From positions 184,013 to 248,012 of the forward strand of contig DMMY01000005.1 of the NCBI GenBank assembly GCA_003452935.1: a stretch of DNA of 64,000 nt. Direction: 5' to 3'. A model generated the notes under the pieces. That model ran no database searches. It saw only the letters and a program-made list of their open reading frames with translations, and had not been told where the DNA came from. The stretch is from Elusimicrobiota bacterium. Lineage in GTDB: Bacteria; Elusimicrobiota; Elusimicrobia; UBA1565; UBA9628. This document shows, piece by piece, positions 16,247-25,144 of the stretch. Numbering within the stretch: the first letter of the stretch is position 1; each line of letters begins with the position of its first letter. Position numbers and translations under genes: made by a program.

Positions 16247-16698
16247 ACTGGCTTCTGCTGGCGTCTCTGGCCGCGGCCCGCATCGCCGCAGGACAGGAGG
16301 AGTCCAGCGTGGCTAGTCCCGGTCTTATCCAGCCCGGCGGGATGATGATTTTTTATGCTTCGGAGGGACCGCTTTCTTTCGTGACCCCGACGCCGGGCGA
16401 GTTGCCGGCGGGGGCCCTGGACGCGGGCGAGGTCCGGGACCGGCGCTGCCAGCACGGTCTCTCCATCCCAATCGCCGCCCAGCTGCGGCCCACCACCGTC
16501 TCCGGCGCGGCCGGCGACGGGGGCTATCGCCGGATATTGGAGGAGATTCTCAAGAAGCGGCCGGAACTCGCCGGCATCTATGATGTGAAGGTGGATTTGC
16601 GGGTCTTGAGCATCCTGGGCTTCTACAGACGCACTTGCACCCTGATTCTGGCGCGGGGCTTTCGGCTTGCCGGCAACGGCTCTTCCGGCGTTCGTTGA
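16243..16698 (+). CDS. TRL-like exported protein 2
   Basis: 151 aa from GTG 16243, which overlaps the preceding stop (GTGA). A short signal peptide (NWLLLASLAAARIAAG) is followed by a divergent TRL-like domain: TPTPGELPAG, GAAGDGGYRRILEEILKKRP, IYDVKVDLRVLSILGFYRRTC. The GDGGY and YDVK-D-V-LGFY-R-C positions align with the upstream gene, so the pair is a tandem duplication. It probably forms a co-translated envelope pair. Function unknown. Confidence 0.65.
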   Translation: MNWLLLASLAAARIAAGQEESSVASPGLIQPGGMMIFYASEGPLSFVTPTPGELPAGALDAGEVRDRRCQHGLSIPIAAQLRPTTVSGAAGDGGYRRILEEILKKRPELAGIYDVKVDLRVLSILGFYRRTCTLILARGFRLAGNGSSGVR

Positions 16699-16752
16699 GG
16701 GCCGCTGCGACGGGCGCGGCAACAATTCCTTAATCCTCATGGCGCCAGGCGC

Positions 16753-16761
16753 TGGTATAAT
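16753..16761 (+). promoter_or_regulatory. Extended -10 promoter of the GYF/coiled-coil gene
   Basis: TGG-TATAAT: a consensus -10 with the TGn extension and no obvious -35. Predicted start about 16768, giving a ~70-base leader before ATG 16837. Confidence 0.6.
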
Positions 16762-16836
16762 GATGCGGCCTGCCCAAGGGGGGCCCTAGCTTCGCAACGC
16801 GTCCGTTGGGATGAGATTTCCAGGAAAACTCAAGAT

Positions 16837-19197
16837 ATGAGATTTTGGGTGCTCCATGAGGGCGGCGTCTTGGGTCCGTATTCGCCCGAGCAACTGCGCT
16901 GCGTGGCCGGCTTCGGCCCCGAGACCAAGATCGCCGAGGAATTGCCCGGCGGAGACCGGGGTTCCTGGCAATCGGCCCGAGACCACCCTTTCCTGAGAAT
17001 ACCTGTCAATGAGGGCGCGTCTGCCTGGTGGGTCTGCCGGGACGACCAGATCATCGGACCTTTTGATGAGAATGGCCTGCGGGCTTTGCCCGGTTTTGGC
17101 CCGGCCACCTTGATTTGCCCCGCCGGCCGCTCGGGCCTCAAGGACGGAGACTGGGTCAGGGCGGAGGCCTGCCCCGAGCTGCTCCAGTCTGTCCCGTTGC
17201 CCGGAGAACGCGGCGCCGACATGGTGGTCTCCGACGGGAAATACGCCAGATTTTTTTCCGAAGAGAGTTCGGTCTCCGAGAAATTCAGCATCATGCTGCG
17301 CGCCCTTCAGGAGACCAGCGAAGCCGGCTTGTCCCGGATGGAGACCCGCATCGACGTTTTGTTCAACGCCATCTGGCAGATGCTGGCCGAAAAGGAAAGC
17401 GCGGCTTCCGGGGGGGGGCTGTCTCGGGAACTGGCGGCCAAGAGCCAGCAGATCCTTCAATTGCGCGATCAGTTTTCCGAAATGGCGGGCCGTTTCGCGG
17501 CGCTGCCCGGCGAGGTTCGGCGGCAGGTCATGAGCGCCTTGTCCGAGGCCAGGAAAGACTTCCAGGCGCCCGACTCCCGGCAGATGGCGCAACTGCGCGA
17601 GCAATTCCTGGATTTGCAGGGCCAGTTCGCGGCTCTTCCCGGACGCATCCGGTCCCAGGTTTCCGAGGCCTTGGCAGGCAAGGGCGGCGAGGCTTCGGGC
17701 GCGACAGCGGTTGGTTTCCCGCAGGCCGCGGTCCAGTCGATCGGGCAGCTGCAAAAGAAGCTTGGCGAGCTGGAGCAGCAGTGCGCTGACTTGCCGGCGA
17801 ATATCAAACTCAAGGTCAGCGATGCTTTAGCCGAGACCAAGCAGGACCTGGTCAAGGGAGCGGCCCGGATGGAAGAAGGGCAGGCTCGGTTGGCATCGGG
17901 GCTGGCCGCTGAAAATCACGAGATCGCGCAGCTGCGTCTGCAGTTGGGCGATTTGGAGCGGCAGTTTTCCTTGCTGCCGGGGCAGATCCGGCTTAAGGTC
18001 CTGGAGATCGTGACCGACGCGAGGCTGGCGTTTATCGAGGAAACCCTGAAGTCCAACGAGCAAGTCCGCAAGGTCGGCGTCGAGATGCGCGAGGTGGTGA
18101 ATTTTGAGAAGCGTCTCGTCGAAATGGAGCGGAAGATCGACGAACTGCCGGCTCGGATGGCCAAGCTCCTGGATGGCGCCGTGGAGTTGGCCGCGCGAAC
18201 GACCGCGCAGAGGACCGTGCAGGAGGCGCTCTCGGAACTGAGTCCAGCCGCGCCGCCGCCCGCCGCTCCGGCTCCGGAACTCACGCCGCCGGCGCTGACG
18301 CCGCCCGCCTTGCTCCCGGCAATCGCTTTTCCGGCGGAAGCGTCGGCCAAGCCTGCGGACGCCGTTGCGGCGCCGCTCCCTATGGGTTCCGCATTGCCGG
18401 CCGAGGCGCATGAGGAGTCCCGCGCTCCTGCCGGATCAACGGGCCCCGCGGCCTTGCCTGCATCGGCTGACGCGGCCCTGGCGCGGCCGGCACGGGTCTT
18501 GCCGTCCGCGACGGAGCCAGCGTCAGCGCCGGCCGTTGTCGCGGCTCCATCGGCCGCTGCAGTAGCCGCCGAAGCTTCCCAACCGGCTGCTCCCCAGGAG
18601 CCGCCCTTCGCCGAACTGGAGCCTTTTTCTTTTCGCGAAGAATCTTCCAAACCAGCTCAGGCTCCGCAGGGCTCTGCTCCCGTCCAAAGCGGCGAGCCGG
18701 CTGCGAAGATCGAAGCTCCCAAGGTTTCCGCCGGTTTATTCTCGGATCGCCCGAGCGGCCGCGGACGCGCTCTTTTCGGCTTGCTCATGGTCGTCATGAT
18801 CCTGGCGGCTGCCCTGTTCTGGCCGCGCTTGCGCGGGCGGTATGAATCGTTCAAGCCGTCGCTTGCCGCCCCACGGCTCACGCCGGAACCGGCTCCTGCC
18901 GCGCCCACCGAATCCGAGGCGGCATTGGCTTTGGTGCAAGCGCGTCCGGTTCCCGAATCCGGCTCGAAATTGAAATTGTATCTGGAACAGACTCTTGATT
19001 CTCCGGAAACAGACGCATCCTCCCGCTGGTCGGCTCAATCTTCAGGGGCGGGGGTCTGGCGGGTGGAATTCCGGTCGGACCGGATCGATCCCGAGACCGG
19101 GGAGGCCTTGAATTATCGCTTCAGCGCGGATATGGCGAGCGGCTCCGTCAAAGGGGATAATATCCCCGCGAAGAGCATATTGCGGGAGCCTTGGTGA
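16837..19197 (+). CDS. GYF-repeat/coiled-coil membrane protein
   Basis: 786 aa. Residues 1-60 and 61-125 are two copies of a GYF_2-like domain (FWVLHEGGVLGPYSPEQLR; WWVCRDDQIIGPFDENGLR). Residues ~200-440 hold about five repeats of a coiled-coil unit with the core LREQF-DLQGQFAALPGRI-SQVSEAL. Residues ~465-640 are Pro/Ala/Glu-rich. One TM helix lies at ~645-665 (FGLLMVVMILAAALFW), followed by a ~120-residue C-terminal domain whose last part resembles that of the protein at 55268-56113. The large N-terminal part is probably cytosolic. Possibly a trans-envelope organiser; no family name can be given. Confidence 0.75.
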   Translation: MRFWVLHEGGVLGPYSPEQLRCVAGFGPETKIAEELPGGDRGSWQSARDHPFLRIPVNEGASAWWVCRDDQIIGPFDENGLRALPGFGPATLICPAGRSGLKDGDWVRAEACPELLQSVPLPGERGADMVVSDGKYARFFSEESSVSEKFSIMLRALQETSEAGLSRMETRIDVLFNAIWQMLAEKESAASGGGLSRELAAKSQQILQLRDQFSEMAGRFAALPGEVRRQVMSALSEARKDFQAPDSRQMAQLREQFLDLQGQFAALPGRIRSQVSEALAGKGGEASGATAVGFPQAAVQSIGQLQKKLGELEQQCADLPANIKLKVSDALAETKQDLVKGAARMEEGQARLASGLAAENHEIAQLRLQLGDLERQFSLLPGQIRLKVLEIVTDARLAFIEETLKSNEQVRKVGVEMREVVNFEKRLVEMERKIDELPARMAKLLDGAVELAARTTAQRTVQEALSELSPAAPPPAAPAPELTPPALTPPALLPAIAFPAEASAKPADAVAAPLPMGSALPAEAHEESRAPAGSTGPAALPASADAALARPARVLPSATEPASAPAVVAAPSAAAVAAEASQPAAPQEPPFAELEPFSFREESSKPAQAPQGSAPVQSGEPAAKIEAPKVSAGLFSDRPSGRGRALFGLLMVVMILAAALFWPRLRGRYESFKPSLAAPRLTPEPAPAAPTESEAALALVQARPVPESGSKLKLYLEQTLDSPETDASSRWSAQSSGAGVWRVEFRSDRIDPETGEALNYRFSADMASGSVKGDNIPAKSILREPW

Positions 19198-19242
19198 GCG
19201 CTTCTCCTGTGCGCAACCCGTCCCGAGCGATGCAGCTCCGCC

Positions 19243-20289
19243 TTAGAGCAGGATGAGGAGCAGGAAGTACACGGTCATCAAGACCAAGCCTAAGGGCACG
19301 GCGGCCCGGGCCCACTCGCGGCTGCGGATGTTGAGCTTGGCGGCGCTGATGATGTTTGGGATATTTCCGGGGATAAGCATGCCTCCCGATATCAGCAGCC
19401 CGAGGACCAGGAACTTGATCTTGCCTTGGCTCATGGAAGGAACGATCTCCGCCGCGGCCAGCGTGGCGTTGTCGAGCACGGCCGAGACGGAGTTGATCCA
19501 GTACAGCGCCCAATCCGGGGCCAGGGCCACGGTCCGTTCGGCCAATGGTCCGAGGCCTGATCCCAGGTAGACCAAGGCCATGACGAACAGGTAAACCTTT
19601 AGGGCTCGGACTAATATATCGCGGGTTCTTTCTGGTTTATCCTCGCTGAGAGATTTTTCCCCCAGGGCCGCTTCTGTGCAGGCCAGGCTGCTCCAAGCCG
19701 CGACCAAGGCTATGCCTGGAACGATCCAGAAGCCCAGCAGCCGCGCCAAGTAGAAGAAATCGGCGTTATGGGGAGGGCCCTTGAGCTTGGCCACGACGAT
19801 GGTTGAAAGCGGCTCGCCCAGCGGGGTGAGGGCGGCGCCTAGGCCTATGGCATAGCAGGCGCAGACCACGAGGCGCAGTTCGCAGCGGCGTTCGAGCCTG
19901 AGGGCGGTGACGACCTCGGCCAGCACCAAGGCGGCGATGATGGCGGTGATGACGCTCGAGCTCAGGCCGAGTATCAGCACGATGGCGGCCAAAGCCAGAC
20001 GCATGCCCAGCCGCCTGGTCAGGCCTTGCACGGCTTGATGCACGAAGCGCCGCCCGAGCCGGAAAAAGAAGCCCACGATCAAAACGGCTACGGCGATCTT
20101 GATCGGTTCCACCAAGGATTCCCGCACCAGATGCAGACTCCAGCGGCCCGAGGCCGTGACCGCCATCAGTCCCATGACCAAGAGGAAAAATTCGAGTTCC
20201 TCCTCCACTTTGCGCACGGAGAAAGGCAGGAATAGGACCAGGGCCATGATGATGGTCAATGCCGCCAAGGGCAGGTATCCCGGGCTCAT
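19243..20289 (-). CDS. DUF1646 family membrane transporter-like protein
   Basis: 348 aa with about 10 TM helices. Conserved features of DUF1646 are seen: the re-entrant-like TPLGEPLSTIVVAKLKGPP, SAVLDNATLAAAEI, and ISGGMLIPGNIPNIISAAKL. The symmetry of these two loops resembles Na+/H+ and citrate antiporters of the ion-transporter superfamily, but the substrate is unknown. The start overlaps the stop of the class II aldolase gene by 4 bp (ATGA), so the two are translated together. Confidence 0.8.
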   Translation of the reverse strand: MSPGYLPLAALTIIMALVLFLPFSVRKVEEELEFFLLVMGLMAVTASGRWSLHLVRESLVEPIKIAVAVLIVGFFFRLGRRFVHQAVQGLTRRLGMRLALAAIVLILGLSSSVITAIIAALVLAEVVTALRLERRCELRLVVCACYAIGLGAALTPLGEPLSTIVVAKLKGPPHNADFFYLARLLGFWIVPGIALVAAWSSLACTEAALGEKSLSEDKPERTRDILVRALKVYLFVMALVYLGSGLGPLAERTVALAPDWALYWINSVSAVLDNATLAAAEIVPSMSQGKIKFLVLGLLISGGMLIPGNIPNIISAAKLNIRSREWARAAVPLGLVLMTVYFLLLILL

Positions 20290-20957
20290 GTCGGATTTTG
20301 GGGTTGTTTGGCGCCCGCGTTGTAGCGCACCACGGCTTCGTTGAGCTTGCGCAGTTCGTCGGGAGACAGCTCCGCCTGCCTGCCGGCGAGCAGCGTCCCC
20401 TGGACGATCTCGGCGAAGTGTTCCACGAGTTCCATCTTGCCGTGAGCTTCAAAGAGGTCCTTGCCGTAACTCACCACGCCGTGGTTGCCCATGAGGATGG
20501 CGGTGTGGCGCGGCACCAGTTCTTCCAGAGCGGCGGCCACGTCGGGGGTGCCGGGGGTCCCGTATCGCGCCAAGGGCACGGCTCCCAAGGCCATGGAGAA
20601 TTCGCTGGCAATGGGCTGGTCCAACGGGATTCCCGCGCAGGCAAAGGACGTCGCCTTAGGCGGATGGGCGTGGACCACTGCGCCGACGTCCGGCCGGAGG
20701 CGATAAATCTGCAAATGCATGTCTTTTTCGGAAGAGGCGTTGCGGCGGCCGAAACGATGCCGTCCCTCCGGCGAGATCACGACCATATCTTCGGGCTTCA
20801 TGCCGCCTTTGGAGACGCCCGTAGGCGTGATGAGAATGCGCCAAGGGTCCAGGCGAACCGAAAGGTTTCCGGAAGTGGCCGGACAAAATCCCTTTTCAAA
20901 AAGAAGCCGGCCGTAGTGACCAAGGTCGGCGCGATGCTGAGCGTCGCTTTTTACCAT
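20286..20957 (-). CDS. Class II aldolase/adducin-family protein
   Basis: 223 aa from ATG 20957; an in-frame GTG at 20966 is possible. Zn-binding His residues are in VVHAHPPKATSF and in LMGNHGVVSYG. The N-terminal GFCPATSGNLSVRL and TPTGVSKGGM are substrate-phosphate loop features. The family includes fuculose-1-P aldolase, ribulose-5-P 4-epimerase and methylthioribulose-1-P dehydratase. The sequence alone does not decide the substrate. The adjacent transporter-like DUF1646 gene suggests linked uptake or efflux and metabolism of a small carboxylate or sugar. Confidence 0.82.
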   Translation of the reverse strand: MVKSDAQHRADLGHYGRLLFEKGFCPATSGNLSVRLDPWRILITPTGVSKGGMKPEDMVVISPEGRHRFGRRNASSEKDMHLQIYRLRPDVGAVVHAHPPKATSFACAGIPLDQPIASEFSMALGAVPLARYGTPGTPDVAAALEELVPRHTAILMGNHGVVSYGKDLFEAHGKMELVEHFAEIVQGTLLAGRQAELSPDELRKLNEAVVRYNAGAKQPQNPT

Positions 20958-20985
20958 AGCTGACACAAGTTTACCAATTCGGGGG

Positions 20986-22194
20986 TTATTTGCGGGGCCT
21001 GGGATAGTTTTTGGCTATGTCAATGGGCTGGCTATAGGCCGAGGTCCAGAGTTGGTGGTGGATTTCCAGGGTTTCGCGGGCCAGGGCTTCATCCTTGACT
21101 ACCACCTCGAGGTTTCGGGAGTTGTCCAGGTAGCCTCCGCTCCAGTTGCTCGTGCCCAGCCAGAGGGCGTTGCCGTCGATTACCATGTACTTGGAGTGGA
21201 TGACCCGCGCAAAGGGTATGAACCCGTCGCTGGATTCCGGTATGGTGACGATGCGCACTTCGATGCCGGGAACAAGGGAAAGGCTTTTGAGATGCGCGAT
21301 TTCAGGCGACGCCGTGTTCCAGTTGGAGACCATGAGTTTTACGCGCACGCCGCGAACCGCCGCATCGCGCAGGGCGTTGTCGATGGGGGGGTAAAAACGG
21401 CGGTCGCGCGATAAAGGCGCGTAGTCCAGCAGTTGAATCGACAGGTTATCGTTGGCCGTCTCGATGAGGCGCGTGAGTTCGAGTTCCGAGTCGCCTACGC
21501 CGGGAGGGTTGAAGCTCCAAGGGCTGGCTACCAGGTAGGCGCGCCGGTCCGCCGCGGCCGCGGGACGGGTCTTCTGCAGGGGCAAGACGGGTTTGCCGGA
21601 GGCGGAGAGGGCCTGGGCCTTCCAGTCCTGCTCGAAAATTTTTCCAGCGGCGGCTACTATATCGGCTTCGCTGATCAATAGCCCCATCTCATGTATATGC
21701 TTGAGCGAACGCCAGTCGAAATTTTGGGAGCCCACGTAAGCGGTTCGATTATCGATGACCATGTATTTGGCATGGACGATGCCGTCCTTCTTGATCTGCG
21801 AGAAGTCGATGACGCGCAGCTCCAGATTGGGAATGTCCCTCAGACGGGCGAATCCCTCCTCCGATATCCGGGCCATCTTTTTTTCCGCCAGGAAACGTAT
21901 CCGGACCCCTCGTGCCCCGGCACGGCGCAACGCCGCGATCACGGGGTCCAGAGGCTCTCCGGACCGGGTCGTGACCGCCACGTAGAACTCGGCGATGTCG
22001 ATGGTCTGGCGGGCGGAGTCCAGAAGTTCGGGCCAGACCGCGGCGGCGCTGCGCAGTTCCGGCCTTTGCAGGGTCGTTTCAATGGGAGCGGTATAGACCA
22101 GTTCGAAGCCCGGCACGGTGAAGGCGGCGCGCGCCGCGGCTGTCGCGGACCAGAAGACGGCGGCAGCCAGCAAGCAGCGGGATGGTATCGGCAT
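20986..22194 (-). CDS. Phospholipase D-family protein, exported
   Basis: 402 aa with a signal peptide (LLAAAVFWSATAAARA). Two HxK motifs are present: HAKYMVIDNRTAYVGSQNFD and HSKYMVIDGNALWLGTSNWS, each followed by the G-S/T-N segment, so both halves of the composite PLD active site are intact. The arrangement resembles the PLD3/4-like and Nuc-type group, so the substrate may be a phospholipid or nucleic acid outside the cytoplasm. SD GGAG precedes the start. It is 16 bp downstream of the Memo-AMMECR1 gene and co-transcribed with it. Confidence 0.85.
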   Translation of the reverse strand: MPIPSRCLLAAAVFWSATAAARAAFTVPGFELVYTAPIETTLQRPELRSAAAVWPELLDSARQTIDIAEFYVAVTTRSGEPLDPVIAALRRAGARGVRIRFLAEKKMARISEEGFARLRDIPNLELRVIDFSQIKKDGIVHAKYMVIDNRTAYVGSQNFDWRSLKHIHEMGLLISEADIVAAAGKIFEQDWKAQALSASGKPVLPLQKTRPAAAADRRAYLVASPWSFNPPGVGDSELELTRLIETANDNLSIQLLDYAPLSRDRRFYPPIDNALRDAAVRGVRVKLMVSNWNTASPEIAHLKSLSLVPGIEVRIVTIPESSDGFIPFARVIHSKYMVIDGNALWLGTSNWSGGYLDNSRNLEVVVKDEALARETLEIHHQLWTSAYSQPIDIAKNYPRPRK

Positions 22195-22210
22195 AAGGAC
22201 TCTCCGTCAA

Positions 22211-23695
22211 CTAGGGATTCTTTTTTTCTTCGAAAGCGTTTACCGTAAAGACTGAGATGCGTGTTTTGGGATCTTTCCAGCAGTCGCGAGGCAGTCCCGC
22301 TTTTTGGGAGCAAAGCTCGGAAAGAAAATCGGCCTTGTCCGGGAGCTGCTCCCAGACCTGGGGCAGGAAAAGGCCGGCCTGGCCGCCTTGGGATAGGATG
22401 ACCCCGTGGGTCTTCGGGATAACGGCTTGCGGCCCGGCCACCGGGCGGGCCGCCGAGAGCATGGAAATCTCGATATGCAGTCGGGAAAGTTCTTCCCGCG
22501 CTACCGGCGCAAAGCGGTGGTCCTCGAATCCGGCCGAATAGGCGGATGACGCCACGGCATCGCGCAAAGTGGCGCGTGCCTCGGTCGTGCCGATGCAGCC
22601 GCGCAGCTGCCCGCCTTTGGTCAGGGTCACGAAAACCGCGGCCGGCAGGTTGAGGACCGGATCGTCATCAAGCGCGGTTTGCGGACGCTCGCTTTTGGTC
22701 CCGAGCGCGACCGTGTCCCGCGCCAGCTTGAGCAGGGCTTGCTTCTGTCGCGTGTCGAGTAAAATGGCGGAGGCCGGAGGCTGGCCTGAGCGCACCATGG
22801 CCGCGGCCGCGTAGCCCACGGCGCGGCCTGCCTCGCCACGCGGCGAGTCGCCGGAATTGGCGTAGCGCAGGAGAACGGCGCGATCAGCGCCGAACTCCTT
22901 GGCCGCGGCCATGGCCGCGATGACCGCGGCCTCGCCGCACCAGGCCGTTTCCAGGCCCGGCTCGCGGCGCGCGAGCATGACGCGGTTGGCCAGCCAGAAA
23001 TATTCCGGATCCAGGCGCTCCAGAGCCTTGAGCGTGGCGCGGTCTACGCGTGCCGCGACGTCGGAGGGCGGATAGTGGGAGAGGTCCGATGAGGCAAGGA
23101 ACAGGACCTTGCGGCCCTTGGCGGCCGATGCCACGGCTTGGCCGACGCGCAGCGCCACTTGCGGGTTTTCGGTGTTGAGGACCAGCGGGAGGAGCTTCCA
23201 GCCGGGCTTGAGGCTCTGGATGAGAAAAGGCAGCTGCACTTCCACCGAATGTTCCTGCAGATGGGCGCGCGGCTCGTCTTGGAAGAGGGCTTGGTCTTTG
23301 AGCAGGCGCGCGGCAAGAGTCTCATCGATAGGAACTCGGCCCAGAGGGGTGGAGAACGCTCCCCGGGCGTAAAGAGCGGAGCCGGCGACCGGCATGGTAT
23401 GCGCCGCGGCAAAGATCACGACCGTGTCGTACGTTGCGGCGAGATGCCGGTATCCGGCCGCGGCCACGGGAGCTGAAAATTCATAGCCCGCGTGAGGGAC
23501 GATGAGCGCTACGAGCGGTCCTGGAAGTTTGGCGGGCTCTGGAGCCCGGGCCAGGTAGCCAGCGATGGCTTGGCCCAATTCCTTCATATTCGCTGGGTAA
23601 AACTGGCCGGCCCTGGCCGGGGCGCGGTCCTGGGCCGCGAGCCGCGGCCCGCAGAGAAGCGCCAGCAGCAGACTTGTCGCCGCGAGTCGTGTCAT
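22211..23695 (-). CDS. Exported AmmeMemoRadiSam B-A fusion (Memo + AMMECR1)
   Basis: 494 aa. The signal peptide (LAATSLLLALLCGPRLAAQ) precedes a Memo-like domain (RAGQFYPANMKELGQAI; VPHAGYEFSAPVAAAGY; FLASSDLSHYPP; ETAWCGEAAVIAAM), residues ~25-285. The C-terminal ~200 residues are an AMMECR1 domain (VFVTLTKGGQLRGCIG; SAGFEDHRFAPV; IEISMLSAARPV; FLPQVWEQLP). In many bacteria Memo, AMMECR1 and a radical-SAM protein are separate or fused and encoded together; the radical-SAM partner is absent here. An export signal on this pair is unexpected. A TATACA hexamer lies 10 bases before ATG. Confidence 0.85.
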   Translation of the reverse strand: MTRLAATSLLLALLCGPRLAAQDRAPARAGQFYPANMKELGQAIAGYLARAPEPAKLPGPLVALIVPHAGYEFSAPVAAAGYRHLAATYDTVVIFAAAHTMPVAGSALYARGAFSTPLGRVPIDETLAARLLKDQALFQDEPRAHLQEHSVEVQLPFLIQSLKPGWKLLPLVLNTENPQVALRVGQAVASAAKGRKVLFLASSDLSHYPPSDVAARVDRATLKALERLDPEYFWLANRVMLARREPGLETAWCGEAAVIAAMAAAKEFGADRAVLLRYANSGDSPRGEAGRAVGYAAAAMVRSGQPPASAILLDTRQKQALLKLARDTVALGTKSERPQTALDDDPVLNLPAAVFVTLTKGGQLRGCIGTTEARATLRDAVASSAYSAGFEDHRFAPVAREELSRLHIEISMLSAARPVAGPQAVIPKTHGVILSQGGQAGLFLPQVWEQLPDKADFLSELCSQKAGLPRDCWKDPKTRISVFTVNAFEEKKNP

Positions 23696-23814
23696 TTAAG
23701 GTAAGTGTATAAAAATCGCCTTCCGTTGTAATCCGCTTTTGCCTGGTCTGGCAACATGATATCCTATCCTCAAATATGAGCGGGACGATCAAAGGTAAAA
23801 AACCAGGAGGCCGT

Positions 23815-25035
23815 ATGGCGCAGACCACCCTTTCCCATATCCGGGCATCCCGAAGGACCAATAACATCGTCTACGCGGTGCGCGATATAGTGACCTTGGC
23901 CCAAGAAGTCGCCAAGACGGGCAAGGAGATGCTTTACCTTAACATCGGCGATCCCAATAAATTCGATTTCGCGACCCCGCCTCATCTTATCGAGGCCGTG
24001 CTCAAGGCCATGCGCGATAATCACAACGGCTACTCTCCATCCTCCGGCATTCCTGCGGCGGTCAAAGCGATAACGGCCGAAGCCGAGGCCCACGGCATCT
24101 CCAATATCCACGACGTTTTCGTGACCAGCGGCGGCAGCGAGGCCATTGAGATATGCCTGACGGCTCTGGTCGACCCAGGGGACAACGTGCTCATCCCTTA
24201 TCCGGGTTATCCGCTCTACGAGGCTGTCTTGGCCAAGCTTGAGGCCGTGGCCAATCCCTATTTCCTCGATGAGTCGAGCGGCTGGCAACCCGATGTCGAG
24301 GATATCCGCGGAAGAATCGACGCCAAGACCCGCGCTATCGTGCTCATCAATCCCAACAATCCCACGGGAGTGGTCTATGAGCGCGAGACCCTGCGCCGCC
24401 TGCTCGCTCTGGCCGCGGAGAAAGGCCTCGTGGTTTTCGCCGACGAGATTTACGACAAGATGATCCTCGACGACCATGAGCACGTTTCCATCGCTTCTCT
24501 CGACAAGGAGGCGCCGGTGGTCACTTTCAACGGTCTTTCCAAGGGCTTTTTGGCTCCGGGCTGGCGCATCGGCTGGGGCGTGGTGAGCGGCAATGGGGCG
24601 ATTTTGAAGGATTACGTGGCGGCCATCAACAAGATACTTCGGGCGCGGCTGTGCGCGAGCCATCCCATGCAGCACGCCATCCCGGCCGCGCTGCGCGGAG
24701 AAAAGGCTTTCATCGATCAATGCCGCGAAAAGCTGCGCCGACGCCGGGACATCACTCATGAGATGCTCAATTCCGTCGCCGGCATCAGCTGCGTGAGGCC
24801 CCAGGCCGCCTTCTATGCGTTTGCGCGGCTTGAGATCAAAGGCTCGGACGAGGATTTTGTCAAGGAGCTGATCCGCGAGACCGGCGTGGTGGCGGTTCAC
24901 GGCTCGGGCTTCGGCGAGAAGCCCGGCACCAAGCATTTGCGGGTGGTGTTCTTGCCGCCCGAGGACGTGCTGCGCAAGGCTTATGCCAATTTATTGGAAT
25001 TTGTCGGCAAGAGCCGCGGTAAAGGGTCGCGATAA
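23815..25035 (+). CDS. PLP-dependent aminotransferase, AlaA-like
   Basis: 406 aa from ATG 23815, chosen for the AGGAGG SD at 23805-23810; an upstream in-frame ATG at 23776 adds 13 residues. It is a fold-type I class I/II aminotransferase: YLNIGDPNKFDF, VTSGGSEAIEICL, INPNNPTGVVYERE, FADEIYDKMILDD, and the PLP lysine in FNGLSKGFLAPGWRIGW. The RLCASHPMQHAIPAAL segment and overall pattern resemble alanine-synthesising aminotransferases (AlaA/YfbQ); LL-diaminopimelate-type enzymes are related alternatives. Monocistronic, convergent with the GT-C gene. Confidence 0.87.
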   Translation: MAQTTLSHIRASRRTNNIVYAVRDIVTLAQEVAKTGKEMLYLNIGDPNKFDFATPPHLIEAVLKAMRDNHNGYSPSSGIPAAVKAITAEAEAHGISNIHDVFVTSGGSEAIEICLTALVDPGDNVLIPYPGYPLYEAVLAKLEAVANPYFLDESSGWQPDVEDIRGRIDAKTRAIVLINPNNPTGVVYERETLRRLLALAAEKGLVVFADEIYDKMILDDHEHVSIASLDKEAPVVTFNGLSKGFLAPGWRIGWGVVSGNGAILKDYVAAINKILRARLCASHPMQHAIPAALRGEKAFIDQCREKLRRRRDITHEMLNSVAGISCVRPQAAFYAFARLEIKGSDEDFVKELIRETGVVAVHGSGFGEKPGTKHLRVVFLPPEDVLRKAYANLLEFVGKSRGKGSR

Positions 25036-25144
25036 GAGCTGGTCGGATTCTGCGAGGGCGGCTTGTTTTGGTTGCTCATTCAGAAGGCGCTTTCGACTTG
25101 ACAGTGGCACTTGGTGTCTTTCGTGATGAATTCGCCGAGGGATG

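Noticed and set aside
25098..25126. TTGACA at 25098-25103 as a promoter
   Set aside because: No -10-like hexamer at any acceptable spacing and no gene downstream on that strand.
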